The notes beneath the pieces were generated by a model. That model was not told the DNA's origin, did not search any database, and saw nothing but the letters and a program-made list of their open reading frames with translations. DNA of 64,000 bases. It comes from Plasmodiophora brassicae (lineage: Eukaryota > Endomyxa > Phytomyxea > Plasmodiophorida > Plasmodiophoridae). Below, piece by piece: positions 1 to 11,206 of this stretch (its first letter is position 1; the number at the start of each line of letters is the position of its first letter). Location: contig JASFAU010000003.1 in assembly GCA_039704465.1 (NCBI GenBank), positions 682,001 through 746,000 of the forward strand, given 5' to 3'. A program made the position numbers and the translations under genes.

Positions 1-121
1 TGCTGCTTTCGTCGGCGTTTCGGAGGGCGCCCGTTGCAATGAAACGCCGCCGTTCTTCGACCATCGCCGCTGGCGCGTTCGTCAGCGTGTTACAGTCACA
101 CGCGATGGTCACTTGGGTTCC

Positions 122-1129
122 ATGTCGGCTGAGGAAGTTGTGCTCCGAGCGCGACACCTGTTGCAGAGTCGGGTGAAGCGCCGATCCGCCGACGATGATT
201 CGCTGTCGGGCATGTCGGAGTTCGAGGACGATGTTCCGGTTGGCGCGTCCGCGGACGACGGTCATGCTGATACTCCCGTGATTATTTCGTTCTCTGACGA
301 TGACGCGTCGACGTCGTCGCCGCCCGCGGCAGGACGCCCGGAGACTACTGCCATCGATTTCAGCGACAACGAGGAGATCGTCGTCTTCAGTGACGACGAC
401 AACGACAGTAACGAAGTCGTTGTCGATCTGAAGCCAGCACCGCCGACGTCAACGATCACCGTGACCAACCAGGACAATGTTTCGATACCGCTGAGCCAGT
501 TGGTCGTTCCCACCACGTCGCGCGACGTGCTATCATCCCAGTCTAGCGCCTATTCCGACGACTTCGTGGACGACTATGACGATGACGACGACGGCAATCT
601 GGGCAACGAGTCGTCGGGGGATGGCGATCAGTACGATCCAGAGCCACTTCAACCGAACATCGCGATGGGCAAAGGCGCTAGCCCGGGATCACTCGTCGCA
701 GTGAGCTCTGGACCGCCACATTCAGTAGACGCTGGCACTGAGAGCGAATCAATGACGGCCTGTGGAACACCCAGACCTGTCGCCAGCGACAACACGGCCG
801 AGGATGATCGGCGCGGATCTTCCCAGGTTGCCCATCATGCTGCGGTATCTGGGCCTCGGCGGAACATCCCGTCGAAAGAGTCGTCATCGCAAACGCACTG
901 GCACGTTGACCAGTCGATCCAGGTGGATGCACCGGCCATGTCGTTCCTGGCCAGCATGACCGATTGCCCGACTCTCGTACCTGCCAATGTTCGGGCACAG
1001 CTGAGTGCAATCGCGTCGCGCTTGCAGCGGTCGCGACAGCAGTTGGAAGTGGAGACCCGGTCACTGCATTACGTCCGCTACACAAGCATGGTGGACATTC
1101 GTAAGAAAATGAAAGCGGCATTGCAATAG
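122..1129 (+). CDS. Acidic protein with DUF4614-like C-terminus (C19orf44-like)
   Basis: Single-exon frame of 335 aa starting at the ATG at 122. The first two thirds are low-complexity and very acidic, with runs of Asp, Ser and Glu, and are probably disordered. The last ~70 residues look folded and helical: a Gln/Arg-rich helix followed by [16 protein letters not shown]. This resembles the end of the C19orf44/DUF4614 family, where a helix is followed by a 'YTTLE...I' motif; the family's function is not established. The upstream 120 bases hold an out-of-frame ATG at 39 whose frame overlaps the start. The assignment rests on remembered motif similarity only and could be coincidental; that the frame is coding is more certain than its family. 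Confidence 0.55.
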   Translation: MSAEEVVLRARHLLQSRVKRRSADDDSLSGMSEFEDDVPVGASADDGHADTPVIISFSDDDASTSSPPAAGRPETTAIDFSDNEEIVVFSDDDNDSNEVVVDLKPAPPTSTITVTNQDNVSIPLSQLVVPTTSRDVLSSQSSAYSDDFVDDYDDDDDGNLGNESSGDGDQYDPEPLQPNIAMGKGASPGSLVAVSSGPPHSVDAGTESESMTACGTPRPVASDNTAEDDRRGSSQVAHHAAVSGPRRNIPSKESSSQTHWHVDQSIQVDAPAMSFLASMTDCPTLVPANVRAQLSAIASRLQRSRQQLEVETRSLHYVRYTSMVDIRKKMKAALQ

Positions 1130-1205
1130 TGCGGGCCCAGCAAGAACGGGTTGCGACTCGTAGACTTTATGGAGGTCATTGGCGTCGACAGACATCGCAG
1201 GTCTT

Positions 1206-2430
1206 CTAGGCAGACTTTTGCTCGAATGTCCTGCCAGAGAAGGTCTTCTTCTTCTTCTCCTTGCCGTCGTCGAACTCCTCGTTCTTTGCTCGGTTGAGAA
1301 TCTGTGACAGTGGTCAGCAAATACAGCGTCATGGACACGAAGGGGTCCCCGTGGGTCCTGCGCGCGAAGACGAACCTTCAGCAGTGAGGTAACACGAGCG
1401 CGCATGCGAGAATGGAAGTATGCCTTCGAACACTTGATGTGGTATTGGACGTACGTTCGGAATCCGGAGAAGATAGCGGCGGCGGCTTCGATCTTTGCCG
1501 GCGAATCGACATGGCTTGGAAGCATCGCTGCACGTACCGATCGTCATTAAAACGTTGCTAATAGGACCAATCGGAAACGCTTACCGAAACTAATAAACCC
1601 GACGTTGCCCTTCGCTTCAGTAATATTGAACGCATCCTGGATCTCTTTCGGTGGCATTGCCGTGAATGTCACGATTGGCCCGGCAGGAACTTTACGTCGT
1701 GCCTCGGCGAATTCCGTCAGGAAGACGCTATAATACGCGGCATGAGATTCACGTATCGCCATGGGCCATGGTCAATTCCCACCTGGTAACGACAGCGTCT
1801 GATCGTTCCCTGACGTTCAGGGAGAACACAATAACGACGCGGTCGTTCTTCGGTACGATATATACAGGGCAGTCGACGTGCAAACTGAACGTCGCCGGCG
1901 ACAGCGTCTTCTTCTCGGCCAACGCGGTAAAGTATTTCTTGAACGGCGCCCCGGCGATCTTCTCCTTGAGCCGGCACACGACTGATATCAAATCCTACAC
2001 GCCTTGATCAGCCGTTGCTGGGCGATTCGAGTTGACTGAGAGAACCTGTCGATGCTTCTCGGGGATAGACGCCAAATCCATTCTGAGCATGACATCGCTA
2101 CCATCGTCAGGCGTAACGAGCAGGTCGCCATAGGTCAACTTCAGGTATTCGTCGGCGCCGAGCGCGGCGACCTCCTTGTATGCGGGTAGCGCCAGCGATA
2201 CGAGAAGAATGTCGTGAGCACCATCCGACGATGGCTTCGTCGTTCTGACCCAGAACTGTGCCTTGTCGAAGTCGCAGATTTTGACCTCGGTCGAGACACG
2301 CTTCTCCCTGTACGGCCATGGGTCAGCGCGCCCAAACGGGACCGAACCGCGGCTCGGCAACGGACGCGTTCACAATCGATTCCACGGTCTCCTCCAGTAT
2401 CCGGTTGCTGGTCTCCGGCGACGTCAGCAT
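1206..2430 (-). CDS. ARPC2: Actin-related protein 2/3 complex subunit 2 (p34-Arc)
   Basis: Six exons (2430-2348, 2307-2046, 1994-1783, 1727-1585, 1527-1376, 1301-1206) join in frame to 315 aa, close to the usual ~300. N-terminus [11 protein letters not shown] matches the family's NRIIEETL; later blocks include [28 protein letters not shown], and the hallmark [16 protein letters not shown] followed by ILNRAK and a TFSGRTF tail. ARPC2 forms the structural core of the Arp2/3 actin nucleator with ARPC4 and contacts the mother filament. Introns are 40, 51, 55, 57 and 74 nt; the first and last begin GTTCG. Convergent with the DUF4614-like gene, with 76 bp between stop codons. Confidence 0.95.
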
Positions 2431-2615
2431 GGCGATGGTGTCCCTGGCGCGTCTGACGTCACGACGACAAGGAGCGGAAAATAATCCGACCCCCGGCGCG
2501 AACACTGGACACACAAGAATAGAAACACACAACGCTATTTTAGCACACCGACCGACACGCACGAATCAGGACCACACAAAGCGGGCAAAATTGCAGAGCT
2601 GTACGTCGATTGTAT

Positions 2616-4328
2616 TCAGGCACGTGCCGACGGCCGCACAGGTTTGCTGTCATGGGCGAACAGCATGGGATAGAATGTGATTTGACCATGCCGCCAGGCA
2701 ACGCAGAGCAACGCGCCGTGCTCGAATTCAGGGCGGAAGCACATGAACACGGGCCTGCAATCGTGGCGTAAGAACGGCGGCGTTCGCGTTGACATGAGAC
2801 GCAGCGGCACCGATTCAGCATGTGCGAAACGGGCGACTGCGGCCCGCGAATCCAGCCGATCGGCGTGTACCGGACGTGGTTTGAAACGTCAATGGACGTC
2901 GCGATAATGGCGATCATGTCGGCGCAGTCGTCGCTGTCTTCAGTGAACGATATAGCCAGCCTCTGCGAAGTCGGTGACCAGGCAATCTGGTTAGGTTTGC
3001 CCCCGACCCCAAGACCATCCGGATCCTGATCAACGTCTAACCCGGGCCAGATTTCCAAAGGATCCAGTCTGACACTAAGAACAACATCAGCGGTGTCGAT
3101 CCCGGAGACCTGCTGACGGTGTTCTACCAATGGATCAGCGAACAGTCGCTCCCAGCGACCATCATCAGACTCTGGTTGCAATGCCAGGTAATGCCTTGAA
3201 GGGGTCCACCAGTCCCGAGCGTCCACCTTGCACAGTCCCATCTCGTGGTATCCCAAACATAGACTGCCAGTTGCCAAGATCAATGTAGAGCAAACGATAA
3301 TGGACACAACCACTGACAATTCGAGGACGCCCTAGAGAACCCAACGAGGTACAGCCCGTTGGACGACCATGAAACGTCGGTAATACGTTTCCCTCTCGCT
3401 GCCAATGGTGTGTGCCCAGCGGGCCCTTTGCGAACACAATCCCACACGGAAATCGAAGGCTGCCCATGGGACGCGAATGCGAGGAAACGGCCAGAGGGAC
3501 TGTAGGACAATGATCCGGACGTGCTTGGTCTTTCCGACCAGTCGTCCGGATGAAGACGCATCACCCATGCCGACCGCTGGCCTGCAGGCACGATCAGTAC
3601 TACGGCGTATGCATACAGCAAACCCATTATGCCTTCGACGATATGCCACAAGCAAACGGAATCGCCCGTATGAACTGCGAGGTCGTTGCCACCGACGGGT
3701 GAATACGCCATTGCGATCACGTTTCGCTGGTACTCGTGTTGCAGGACAAGGTCGGACCAGAACCCAGTTGCCACGTCGAGGAAGTACGTGAGGTTATTCG
3801 CCAACGTGATTGCAATCATCTGAGCATAAAAGTCAACAGGGTCATGAGGCAACGCGGGTCAGGCGACTGACGGGCTTGGTTGGATGCCAGCACAGTGCCG
3901 ATAGGACAGGTTTGGCTTGGTCATATGGCAAAGGCAGTTCGTGAGGATTGCCTTCGGCGTCGATACCAAATAGCGGCCTGAATTCCTCTGAAGTCGATTG
4001 GCCGTTCTGGTTGCAGCCAGGCAACTCGGACAGCGACGGAAGCAAGACAGGCGAATACCGCAACCGATCCCGGTCCACGACGAGACGCAAGGACTTCTGA
4101 TCGAGCTGCGGTTCGAGAGGTTGTCGCGGCCCAACAGTGACCAGCGCGAACCCCGACTCGCACACGGTGAACTGGCCGCCGCTCCCTGATGTCGGCCGGT
4201 CCGGCGCCGACAGACCAGCCACTGCAGCGGCAGTTAGATCTGGATTGGTACCACTCCAAACAGGATTACGCACGTGTAACCACATGGTCTTGCGACGCTA
4301 GGGCCGACGGCGGCGGCCGCATTCGCAT
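2616..4328 (-). CDS. AAAS: Aladin-like WD40 nucleoporin
   Basis: Multi-exon WD-repeat protein matching aladin, a peripheral nuclear pore component. Evidence: N-terminal GQFTVCESGFALVT resembles the family's GQVTLYEHNNELVT; then ALCWHPTKP, LQHEYQRNVIAMAYSP (family LKHRLQRNVASLAW), SLSYSPSGRFLAFAS, VYVWDTTRWDCARW (family VFRVWEAQMWTCERW) and, near the end, FRPEFEHGALLCVAWRHGQI (family [20 protein letters not shown]). The start is placed at the ATG at 4328, giving a short Pro-rich leader; exon 1 is 4328-4274 and the first intron (4273-4223) has a CTAAC branch-like site. At least five more introns follow; their borders were read for some junctions only, so internal coordinates are approximate. 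Confidence 0.85.
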
Positions 4329-4418
4329 CGACTGCCGCCCCATTGCAGTATGGAATCAGGCGGCACAACGCGACGCCAGCCACGGCAAATTTCGCGAAAA
4401 CGAATGCGCTCCTGATGT

Positions 4419-4862
4419 CTAGCGGTTGGCGACCGTGTAGGCTGTAGGTAGTAGCAGCATGACTGCATGAGCGCAGCGTTTGTCGGCGGAAAGGCGTGCG
4501 TAATTTGGGAGCTTTGCGGTTGATGTAACCGGATGCCGAGTTCCCGCAGGTGTCCGCAGGACCCCATAATGGTGCGACTGGATGGATGTAGACAAGCAGG
4601 AACATGAATGCCGGGACTTCCTCTCAGGGATTACACAATTTACGTTGTGTAATAAATCTAACGCATAGATACAGTACTCGAGGCACACCTCTCTCCAATA
4701 CCAAGAGTTGGACCGCTCCGATGACAGCTGGCGACTGTTGGTGTCCCAATCTCGATACGCACGTTCTGCGACGCTGGATTGCTCGAAGATGTCACAAAGG
4801 AGCACTGAAGCTGCAGTTGAGCTGCTTCCGGGGGCCTCGGCCGGACTGCGATCGGGATTCAT
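4419..4862 (-). CDS. Unrecognised open frame upstream of aladin
   Basis: A 147-codon frame from the ATG at 4862, lying in the ~640 bp between the aladin start and the zinc-finger gene. The first ~50 residues (starting MNPDRSPAEAPGSSSTAA) look protein-like; the remainder is rich in Ser, His and Cys and may be intronic or untranslated, since plausible GT...AG borders occur around 4680-4570. No family recognised. It may instead be 5' leader of the aladin gene or promoter sequence. Low confidence. Confidence 0.25.
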   Translation of the reverse strand: MNPDRSPAEAPGSSSTAASVLLCDIFEQSSVAERAYRDWDTNSRQLSSERSNSWYWREVCLEYCIYALDLLHNVNCVIPERKSRHSCSCLSTSIQSHHYGVLRTPAGTRHPVTSTAKLPNYARLSADKRCAHAVMLLLPTAYTVANR

Positions 4863-4966
4863 CGGCGATCTCTTTTTTGGCGCACCGTCGGCACCGGCCC
4901 TCACCGACGCCGGGGCGGCGATTCAGCGGACGCAGTTTATACTTCCAATCGGTCGGTGCAGCAACC

Positions 4967-5507
4967 ATGACAGCAGTCTCGTACCAACTCGAGCACGCCA
5001 AATCGAGCCGGTCGAAGTGCAAAGTCCGTTCGCGCCACGGGTCCTCCAGTCACGAGAGCCGTTCGCTGACGTACTGTGCAGACCTGCAAGTCCGGCATTC
5101 AGAAGAATGCCCTCCGTTTCGGGTCCAGGCGCGATGCGACGACGTCCTGGTTCTGTATTGACTGTGTCAGCATGAAGCAGCTTCAGTCGGCTGAGAGCGC
5201 GCACGGATCCCTGGAAGATATTCCAGGCGTGTCTTCGTTGCCCGACGATGACAAGCGCGAGTGAGTGCGGATGCTCGGGATGCGTTGAGAATGCACGCAA
5301 CTCGCTCACCCCAATGATATCAGGGTCCTGAGCAAATTAAAGAATCGCGTGGCCGGCGGGGAGGCGGGAGAGAAGTCGGCGGCGCCGGTGAAACGGAAGG
5401 CTGAAGTTGTGTTTGCCGAGGGCGAGTCCCACAAAGAAACGAAGGTCACGGAATCCGCTGCCCCCGTTGCTGGCGAATCGGGTGAACCGGAACCGGCTGA
5501 AGCATGA
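4967..5507 (+). CDS. Stand-alone PARP-type zinc-finger protein
   Basis: Three exons (4967-5023, 5082-5260, 5324-5507) give a 139-aa protein. Residues 1-45 carry a PARP-type zinc finger: SYQLEHAKSSRSKCKTCK, then IQKNALRFG, then TSWFCIDCV. The ligand pattern C-x2-C ... [H/C]-x2-C is present, although the usual His before the last Cys is replaced by the Cys of WFCIDC. A DDDKREVLSKLKNRV helix follows, as after many such fingers, then a 60-residue charged tail rich in Glu, Lys and Ala. In PARP1 and DNA ligase III this finger recognises DNA nicks and ends. Here no ART, BRCT or ligase domain is attached, so a DNA-binding role is inferred but not a catalytic one. Confidence 0.8.
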
Positions 5508-5869
5508 ATGCCGAATTCGGAAATACTGATGGCGGCGTGCCCGTCATTTCTAACCCCAATGATGAAAGTACTGATGCTGTGTTTTCTGGGACACACTAGT
5601 CATCCCTCGACGATTCGTGCATAGACGGTACGTAGTGCAATTGCGATTGCGGTAGGCCGTGTGAAGCCTGCAGCAGTCCATTGAAACTGTGGGCGAAAAC
5701 CGGCGCGGGTTCTGAAACGAAACGTTGACCGAGCGGTCATCAATGCGCATGAATAGAACCATCTTCTCCCGCGACGATCCGACAACCTTGTCTCTCTTAA
5801 TGATTGATAACTGGTACGCCAACTGGAGTTTCGTCCGATGAACGGTTGTGCTTTATGTCATCGTACTTG
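5508..5869. other. Convergent intergenic stretch, no gene recognised
   Basis: About 360 bp between the stop of the zinc-finger gene and the stop of the minus-strand membrane protein. A minus-strand open frame exists (about 5550-5822) but lacks an ATG, shows no family resemblance and is not joined to either gene by a convincing splice. I see no RNA gene or repeat. Confidence 0.4.
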
Positions 5870-8187
5870 TCACATCTCGTGCAGCTCCATCTCCATCTCT
5901 TCCACATCGTGTAGTTTTTCGGCTTGCGATGAACCTGAATGAGCGGCCACGACTATTGTGATAAATCTTGGAGTGATCCGAAGCACGACGTACCTTCTGG
6001 TAGCTTCGAACAAGCCTGCTGCACCATGGCCCAGATGCTGATGATGATGTAGATGACACGGGACACAGCGAACAGTCCAACGATGGAGCCGTGCAGGAAC
6101 AATACGACCTACCGTACAAAGTAGCGACACGTATGATATGCTGTTGCTGGCAGCAACGCGGACAGCGCTCCTTTACCTCTGACAGAATGACGAGTGAAGT
6201 CGCAGACAGGTTCGAGAATGTCAGGAACGCGAACAGAATGAGAACATTGACTGTCTGGGCCCAGTTGATAATCGATGCGATTCGGTTTTGGACGCTGCAC
6301 GTAATCACGTCAGCAGGTCGGCATGGGCTGCGTTGCAGGACCAATTTACCTTGACACCATCGGTTTGCGCCTTGAAAAGACCACCGCATACGACAGGTTG
6401 ACAGCGAACAGGACTAGAACCTGCGCGAACGAGTCGCGGACGAACCCGACCACGGCCGCACCGATCGCTTTCGAGGCCAGTTTCACTGTTAGAAAATACC
6501 AACATTCGCGCTTGTAGTCGTCGTAGAATGGGCCATATTTCGCCTGGAATTCGCGAGTCTGCAACCGGGGTTTATGCCGGTGCAGGAACGCAACCAGGGC
6601 GAAATTGCCAATGAACGCGGTGGTTATCCCAAAGACTATCGCCAGGCTCGTGACCAGGTGCGCGTCGAAGCGCACCGCTCCAATCTGGAAGATACGTTAA
6701 ACATCAGCGTAGCGGTATGTGGTCCAATGGACGATACGCCGAACCTGGAACGCGCATCCCAGTAGGACTGTCTGGAACATGGCCATCAAGATGCGAAGAT
6801 GGACACGAATTTCCCACTGGCGAATCGTCGACCGCGTCGACCATCGCGGCACCAGCGCAAGGTTCGCCAACTGCGATACGATTACGACAGCGATGTTTGC
6901 CATCAACGTCAAGACAATGGTGACGATGAACAGATTGCGGGGCTGGATGCCGATCTGATCCAACACGTCCAGGAACGGTCGCGGCGTCGTCGAATCCACG
7001 GTCGCGTCCACTGCCCCACAAGCAGATCGAACGCGTTCGATGATACGGTCCAGAAAATGCAACCCTTGTGGCAACCCAGACATCAACGATGTTGCCCACA
7101 TGGAGGATCGCATGACGTCAGGGAGCTTCACGTCGACCAAACCGATTAACAGCAGATTCTGCATGTAGTCGATGGGGAGCCATCCCGCTCCTGTAGACGA
7201 TGATTGCATCGTACTGCCATAGACGACGCTGGACCAAGGAACCTGGACCATGGCTGTCTGGGCAGCCGTTGCTGATGCGGTTGCGATCACGACGCCCTGC
7301 GTGACCGACGTTGGTGCCTTCGTCAACCCTTTCGAAGGCCATACCAAACACGACGAAGAGCCAGGCCGGTCTGTGTAGGCGTCCGCCGGGCATGATGTGC
7401 AAGTCAGGTCTCCAGCATGCGCAATTCGTCCCTGGGGACACTCAACGCAAAAGGCCTTCGTCGTCGTGTCTGGGACGTGGCCAGGCGAACACTGCACCTG
7501 CGTACCGCCAGACGTATCCAGTGGTGCTCGCGTTGTTGTTGGTATGCCAGCACCAGCCTGCGCGCCAGCCGCGTTGAACGCGGTAGCAGGTCGCCGGAAT
7601 GGTCGGTTTGTGTAGGCGACTGGCGGTGGCTCGACCACATGATGTGCAGCTGTCGAAGAGGATCTCGAGGGTCTGTGCTTTGCCGACGAGGGTTTAGATG
7701 TCCCACGCGCTGTTGGCGAGCGTTTGGATGTTCCGCGCACTGTTGCCGAACGTTTCGACGCTCCATGGCCGGTCTGCGTGGGTTTAGACGTCTTTGCATG
7801 CTTATGCGACATCCGTTTAGACGTCATTGCATGCTTATGCGAAGTTCGCTTAGACGTCATTGCATGCTTATGCGACGTTCGTTTAGACGTCCGATGTCCT
7901 GTCGATGCGCGTCTAAGCGCTCTAAGATTCGTCGAAGTGCGCTTTGCCGTCATGTAGTTTGTCAAGACGTGTCTAGACGCTCCATGACTTGTCGTCGGTC
8001 TCAACGGTCTGAGTACCACCGAGGTATGCTTCCGGTGAACTGTCGCCGATTTCCTCACACCAGTGGAGGTTTTCACCAACGCAGCCGACGTCTGATTCGG
8101 ACTGCCAGGCGCCGAAACGGAGGCCACCAGGACAATCGCAGTCACGACGAACACAGTCCAGCTAGGCGTGCGCGCCATCGTCGTCAT
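5870..8187 (-). CDS. Stalked, Cys-rich (GCC2/GCC3-type) multi-pass membrane protein
   Basis: Five exons (8187-6745, 6684-6350, 6294-6177, 6108-5994, 5934-5870) give 691 aa. Order: signal peptide (VFVVTAIVLVASV, residues ~10-25); a ~180-residue Thr/Ser/Lys/His stalk with 11-residue repeats of the type TSKRTSHKHAM; a Cys-rich module (CSPGHVPDTTTKAFCVEC, then CTSCPADAYT) of the GCC2/GCC3 or ephrin-receptor-like type; then about six hydrophobic segments, with an intervening YGPFYDDYKRECWYF motif typical of protist GCC2/GCC3 membrane proteins and reminiscent of Flc/TRP-type channels. It is probably a surface protein with an extended, possibly O-glycosylated stalk and a channel- or receptor-like membrane domain. 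The function is unknown. Confidence 0.75.
7790..7895. repeat. 33-bp coding minisatellite in the stalk
   Basis: Three near-identical 33-bp units start at about 7796, 7829 and 7862, each beginning GCATGCTTATGCGA and ending in TTAGACGTCATT. They encode 11-residue units (TSKRTSHKHAM and close variants). More degenerate versions (TSKRSPTARG, TSKRSATVRG) flank them. The period is a multiple of three, so copy-number change keeps the reading frame. Confidence 0.9.
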
Positions 8188-8434
8188 GTCATCGCATCAC
8201 ACCACAGCGTGCTCTGAAACGAGCAGCGGGCGCTGTGCACCGTCACACCCGTTCAGTCGACATGCTGCAACTACCATATCGTGCTGCTAGGTATACGAAT
8301 ACGATGCCGAATGGGTGACTGGCGTCGCTGCCGGAGTCCGTACAGCGGAGCTGTACGGGCAGGACGGCGGGGGGCGGGCACACGACAGGTCCGTTCCTCC
8401 CCTCGAAGTCGTGGAGGTCCCGCCACGCAGGCCC

Positions 8435-9394
8435 ATGTCTGACTGGGACCCCGTCGAATACGACCGTGAGGTGGCTGCCTCCGCCGTCGAAGACCTCATG
8501 GCGCCGGCCGTCAGTGTCCAGGTCCGGCGACGGACGCGGGTCGTCGAGCACGTCGGCTTCGTGGCCGCGTTCTCGGTCGCGTCCTGCGTCGGCGTGTTCG
8601 TGCGCTGCACACTGCCGAACGTTGACGGCATGTCGTTCTCCCAGCTGCTCTTCTGCAACGCTCTGGGCTCCTTTATCATGGGCATGGCGGTTGCCTCGAG
8701 AAATTCACTGGAACCGCGGGCATACACTGTCTTGACAACAGGGTTCTGTGGCGCGTTGACGACATTCTCTAGCTGTACGTTTAACGGGCTCTCTGCTTGT
8801 GGAGATTTGTTTCAGCAGATTTACTCGTTGCATGCGTTAGGGCAACAGTATGCCAGCGTTGAAGGCGTCGTACAGCGCAATGTAGGCGTTGCGTTCGTTG
8901 CCGTTCTGGTCGGGATGGCCGTCTGGATATCGGTGTTCGCGGTCGGCAAGCATACTCAGGGCCTTGGACTGTGGTTCGTTCTAGCGGCGACAGCAGTCGT
9001 GGCCATCTGTTTAGCCGTGTTTATGCCGCTTACGAAAGAAGCATATATTGGCGTTGCACTTGGACCCGTCGGCGGTCTGCCCCGGTACATGTTCGGGCTG
9101 TACTTGAACGAAGGCATCCATGGCAGATGCGGGACAAGATTCCCTTTCGGGACACTGCTTTCAAACACGCTGGCATGCGCTGTCGTTGGCGTCACCCTGC
9201 TGATAACGCGAAATCCGAAATCCAGCGTCATTGTTGGAGTAGCGGGTGCATTGAGCACCGTCTCAACGTTCATCGCCGAGATCGACGGCCTTCATGACGT
9301 CCGGCGCGTGCAGTACGCATATGCTATCGCGAGTTTCATTCTTGCCCAGCTCCTACTGGGCATCTTCAATGGCTTCATAGGCGTCGCTGGTTGA
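8435..9394 (+). CDS. FEX1: Two-domain fluoride channel (CrcB/FEX family)
   Basis: Single-exon 319-aa membrane protein starting at the ATG at 8435 (upstream in-frame sequence lacks ATG). It holds two CrcB-type halves as in eukaryotic FEX: first half LLFCNALGSFIMGMAV and TTGFCGALTTFSSC, second half FPFGTLLSNTLACAVVG and VGVAGALSTVSTFIAEI. The conserved Asn of each GTLxxN-like motif and the GFCGxLTTFS segment are visible, and about nine hydrophobic segments can be counted. These proteins export fluoride passively, normally at the plasma membrane. Divergent from the stalked membrane protein across ~250 bp. Confidence 0.9.
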   Translation: MSDWDPVEYDREVAASAVEDLMAPAVSVQVRRRTRVVEHVGFVAAFSVASCVGVFVRCTLPNVDGMSFSQLLFCNALGSFIMGMAVASRNSLEPRAYTVLTTGFCGALTTFSSCTFNGLSACGDLFQQIYSLHALGQQYASVEGVVQRNVGVAFVAVLVGMAVWISVFAVGKHTQGLGLWFVLAATAVVAICLAVFMPLTKEAYIGVALGPVGGLPRYMFGLYLNEGIHGRCGTRFPFGTLLSNTLACAVVGVTLLITRNPKSSVIVGVAGALSTVSTFIAEIDGLHDVRRVQYAYAIASFILAQLLLGIFNGFIGVAG

Positions 9395-9932
9395 CGATTG
9401 TCTCCCCCATCGACGGTACTTTATGTACGATACAATAAATACGTGCTGTCGTCGGTGACGGCGAATGTACCAGCGAGCGATACAATGCGCTCTCCACTGG
9501 CGCTTCATTCATCACAACCGCCAAGTGCCGTTCCATTAGTCGGGCAGCGCACCTATCCTTGCAGTACGCGACAAACTCCTTCATGTGGTCGTAGGAACGC
9601 GCCGGATATCGTCGGATGAGATGCGCTTCTACCAGTTTACCAGAGGTGACCCGTTATGAACCCATTATCTTTACCTACCCATAGGGTTATCCCTGGAAAG
9701 TGTCAGACACGCCCCACGATTAGGACACGTATACGTGCTTAAACTGAGGCTTCACTCTGTACTGCTATCCCTGTAGTACACGGTAGGTGGGTATGTATAG
9801 TATTGCCTGTCTCCACCGGCGATGATAGGTTCCGAGTGCGTGGGCACTGGGCAGCGTCATCTGCGCGCGCGCGTAACGTGGGCCCCTCTCGCCGATCGAC
9901 CGGGTTTTGTATGGCCCCTATCATAGGCTGCG
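9395..9932. other. Intergenic stretch with one doubtful minus-strand frame
   Basis: About 540 bp without a convincing gene. On the minus strand, roughly 9650-9375, a frame reads protein-like for ~55 residues (MKEFVAYCKDRCAARL, ERHLAVVMNEAPVESAL) from an ATG at 9584 or from an upstream splice acceptor, but it has no recognised family and its end looks random. It could be an exon of a small gene or a decayed copy. Confidence 0.3.
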
Positions 9933-10946
9933 ATGGCGTCTGATCCGCCCGCACCGCCACTTCGGCAGCCGCCGCGCCCGCTGGTCCGGGCGTTCCCGAA
10001 TCCGACGCCGCCGCAGGGCGGGCTCGTGCGACGCCTGCCGACATGGAGTTCGAAGCGGGTGTCGCCGCATGGTGCTGGGCAGCCGCCGTCGCCGGACCAG
10101 CCGCCGTCGTATGCGCCGAACGTGACGACCTATAGCCCGGTTGGCGATGATGGGACGACGTCGTTCCGCAAGATCGTTCCGACCGATGAAGAGGAGGCGG
10201 TGAACCCGATCATGGCCAGCGATGCGTTCCATACGGATCTGCCACCGCCGCCCCCGTACACCAACTGTCCCAAGATATACGTGTCTGGCAATGTCACGCG
10301 GCGGCTGCCTGCCATTAGGAATGTAAGCGGCATGCGGTGTCGTCCACTGCACGTTTGGCGTGGGATGCTGACAATATGAATCTGCAAGAAGACCCCTCGC
10401 CTGGCGCCCGATCCAGCGAAAACGTTGCGGCACTCGTCGTCGAGCGCCGCCGCCGACACGTCTAGAACGATGCATCCAGCTCCTCCCAGGTTGCCTCGAC
10501 GCCCCTTGATCTGCTGTGAATTCTCTGACATCGTGCCTCGAAGAGGGCCTCCGCCTCCACCGCCTCAACGAGCGCCCCCACCGATGCCGACGACCGCTCA
10601 CCCAGGGTATGACCGAGGACCCGCACCCCCTCCCCCGCATCGCCCTCCTCGCGGTTACACCGCCTCTGCTCCCGTCCTCGATATGGATCGCGTCAATTGG
10701 ACAAAGAACCGCCTGGTTCGCGCCGTCCAAGACGCAAGGGCGCAGGGGCAGTTCGACACAGCCAATGCTCTCAGCGCGAACGTCCAGGTCGGATCTATGG
10801 GCATGCCCCGATTTCATCGCACCGCGAACTCAGGCCCTCGGTTGCAGCAACTCGACCAGCTGATGGCGCAGCTGTCCCGATCACAGAACCCGAACGAGCA
10901 AGCACAGATCCTGTTTGCACTTAACGCGTTTCTAGACCGACTATAA
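9933..10946 (+). CDS. Proline-rich protein with helical C-terminal domain
   Basis: Exon 1 runs 9933-10322 from ATG; an intron with donor GTAAGC at 10323 ends near 10388-10391; a second, 54-nt intron at 10490-10543 is likely because removing it joins PAPPR to GPPPPPPQRAPPP and drops an ill-fitting Cys-rich piece. The protein is Pro/Arg-rich with PPPPPY, PPSYAP and polyproline runs suited to SH3, WW or EVH1 partners. The last ~85 residues (from MDRVNWTKNRLV) form amphipathic helices, similar in texture to the helical ends of SEC31-type proteins, but I cannot assign a family. Confidence 0.6.
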
Positions 10947-11206
10947 AACTGCCGGCAACCCTACAACCGTATAGCTGGTAGATGGCCTATGCTTTGGTAT
11001 ACCTTGGCGAAACAGACGTATAGCTGGAACGGAATGTCGGAAACGCATTGCAGAATAAGGTTCTTGTCATTGCCGCGGCCGCAGAGACCACTCGTCGTCG
11101 CACTCGCAGGTCGCCCGGGGGCAGTAGGTATAGCGGTGCCCAGGAGGAAAATCCGCGCACGTCGTCGCCCGTGCCTCGTCCGTTGGAGCGCGCCCGGCCG
11201 GATGCG

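Noticed and set aside
6685..6744. An 18-nt intron (GTTTAACG...CCAG) in the stalked membrane protein, which would be among the shortest known
   Set aside because: A 60-nt intron with a GTTCGG donor uses the same acceptor, is in frame and matches the sizes of other introns here; it also drops a poorly fitting segment.
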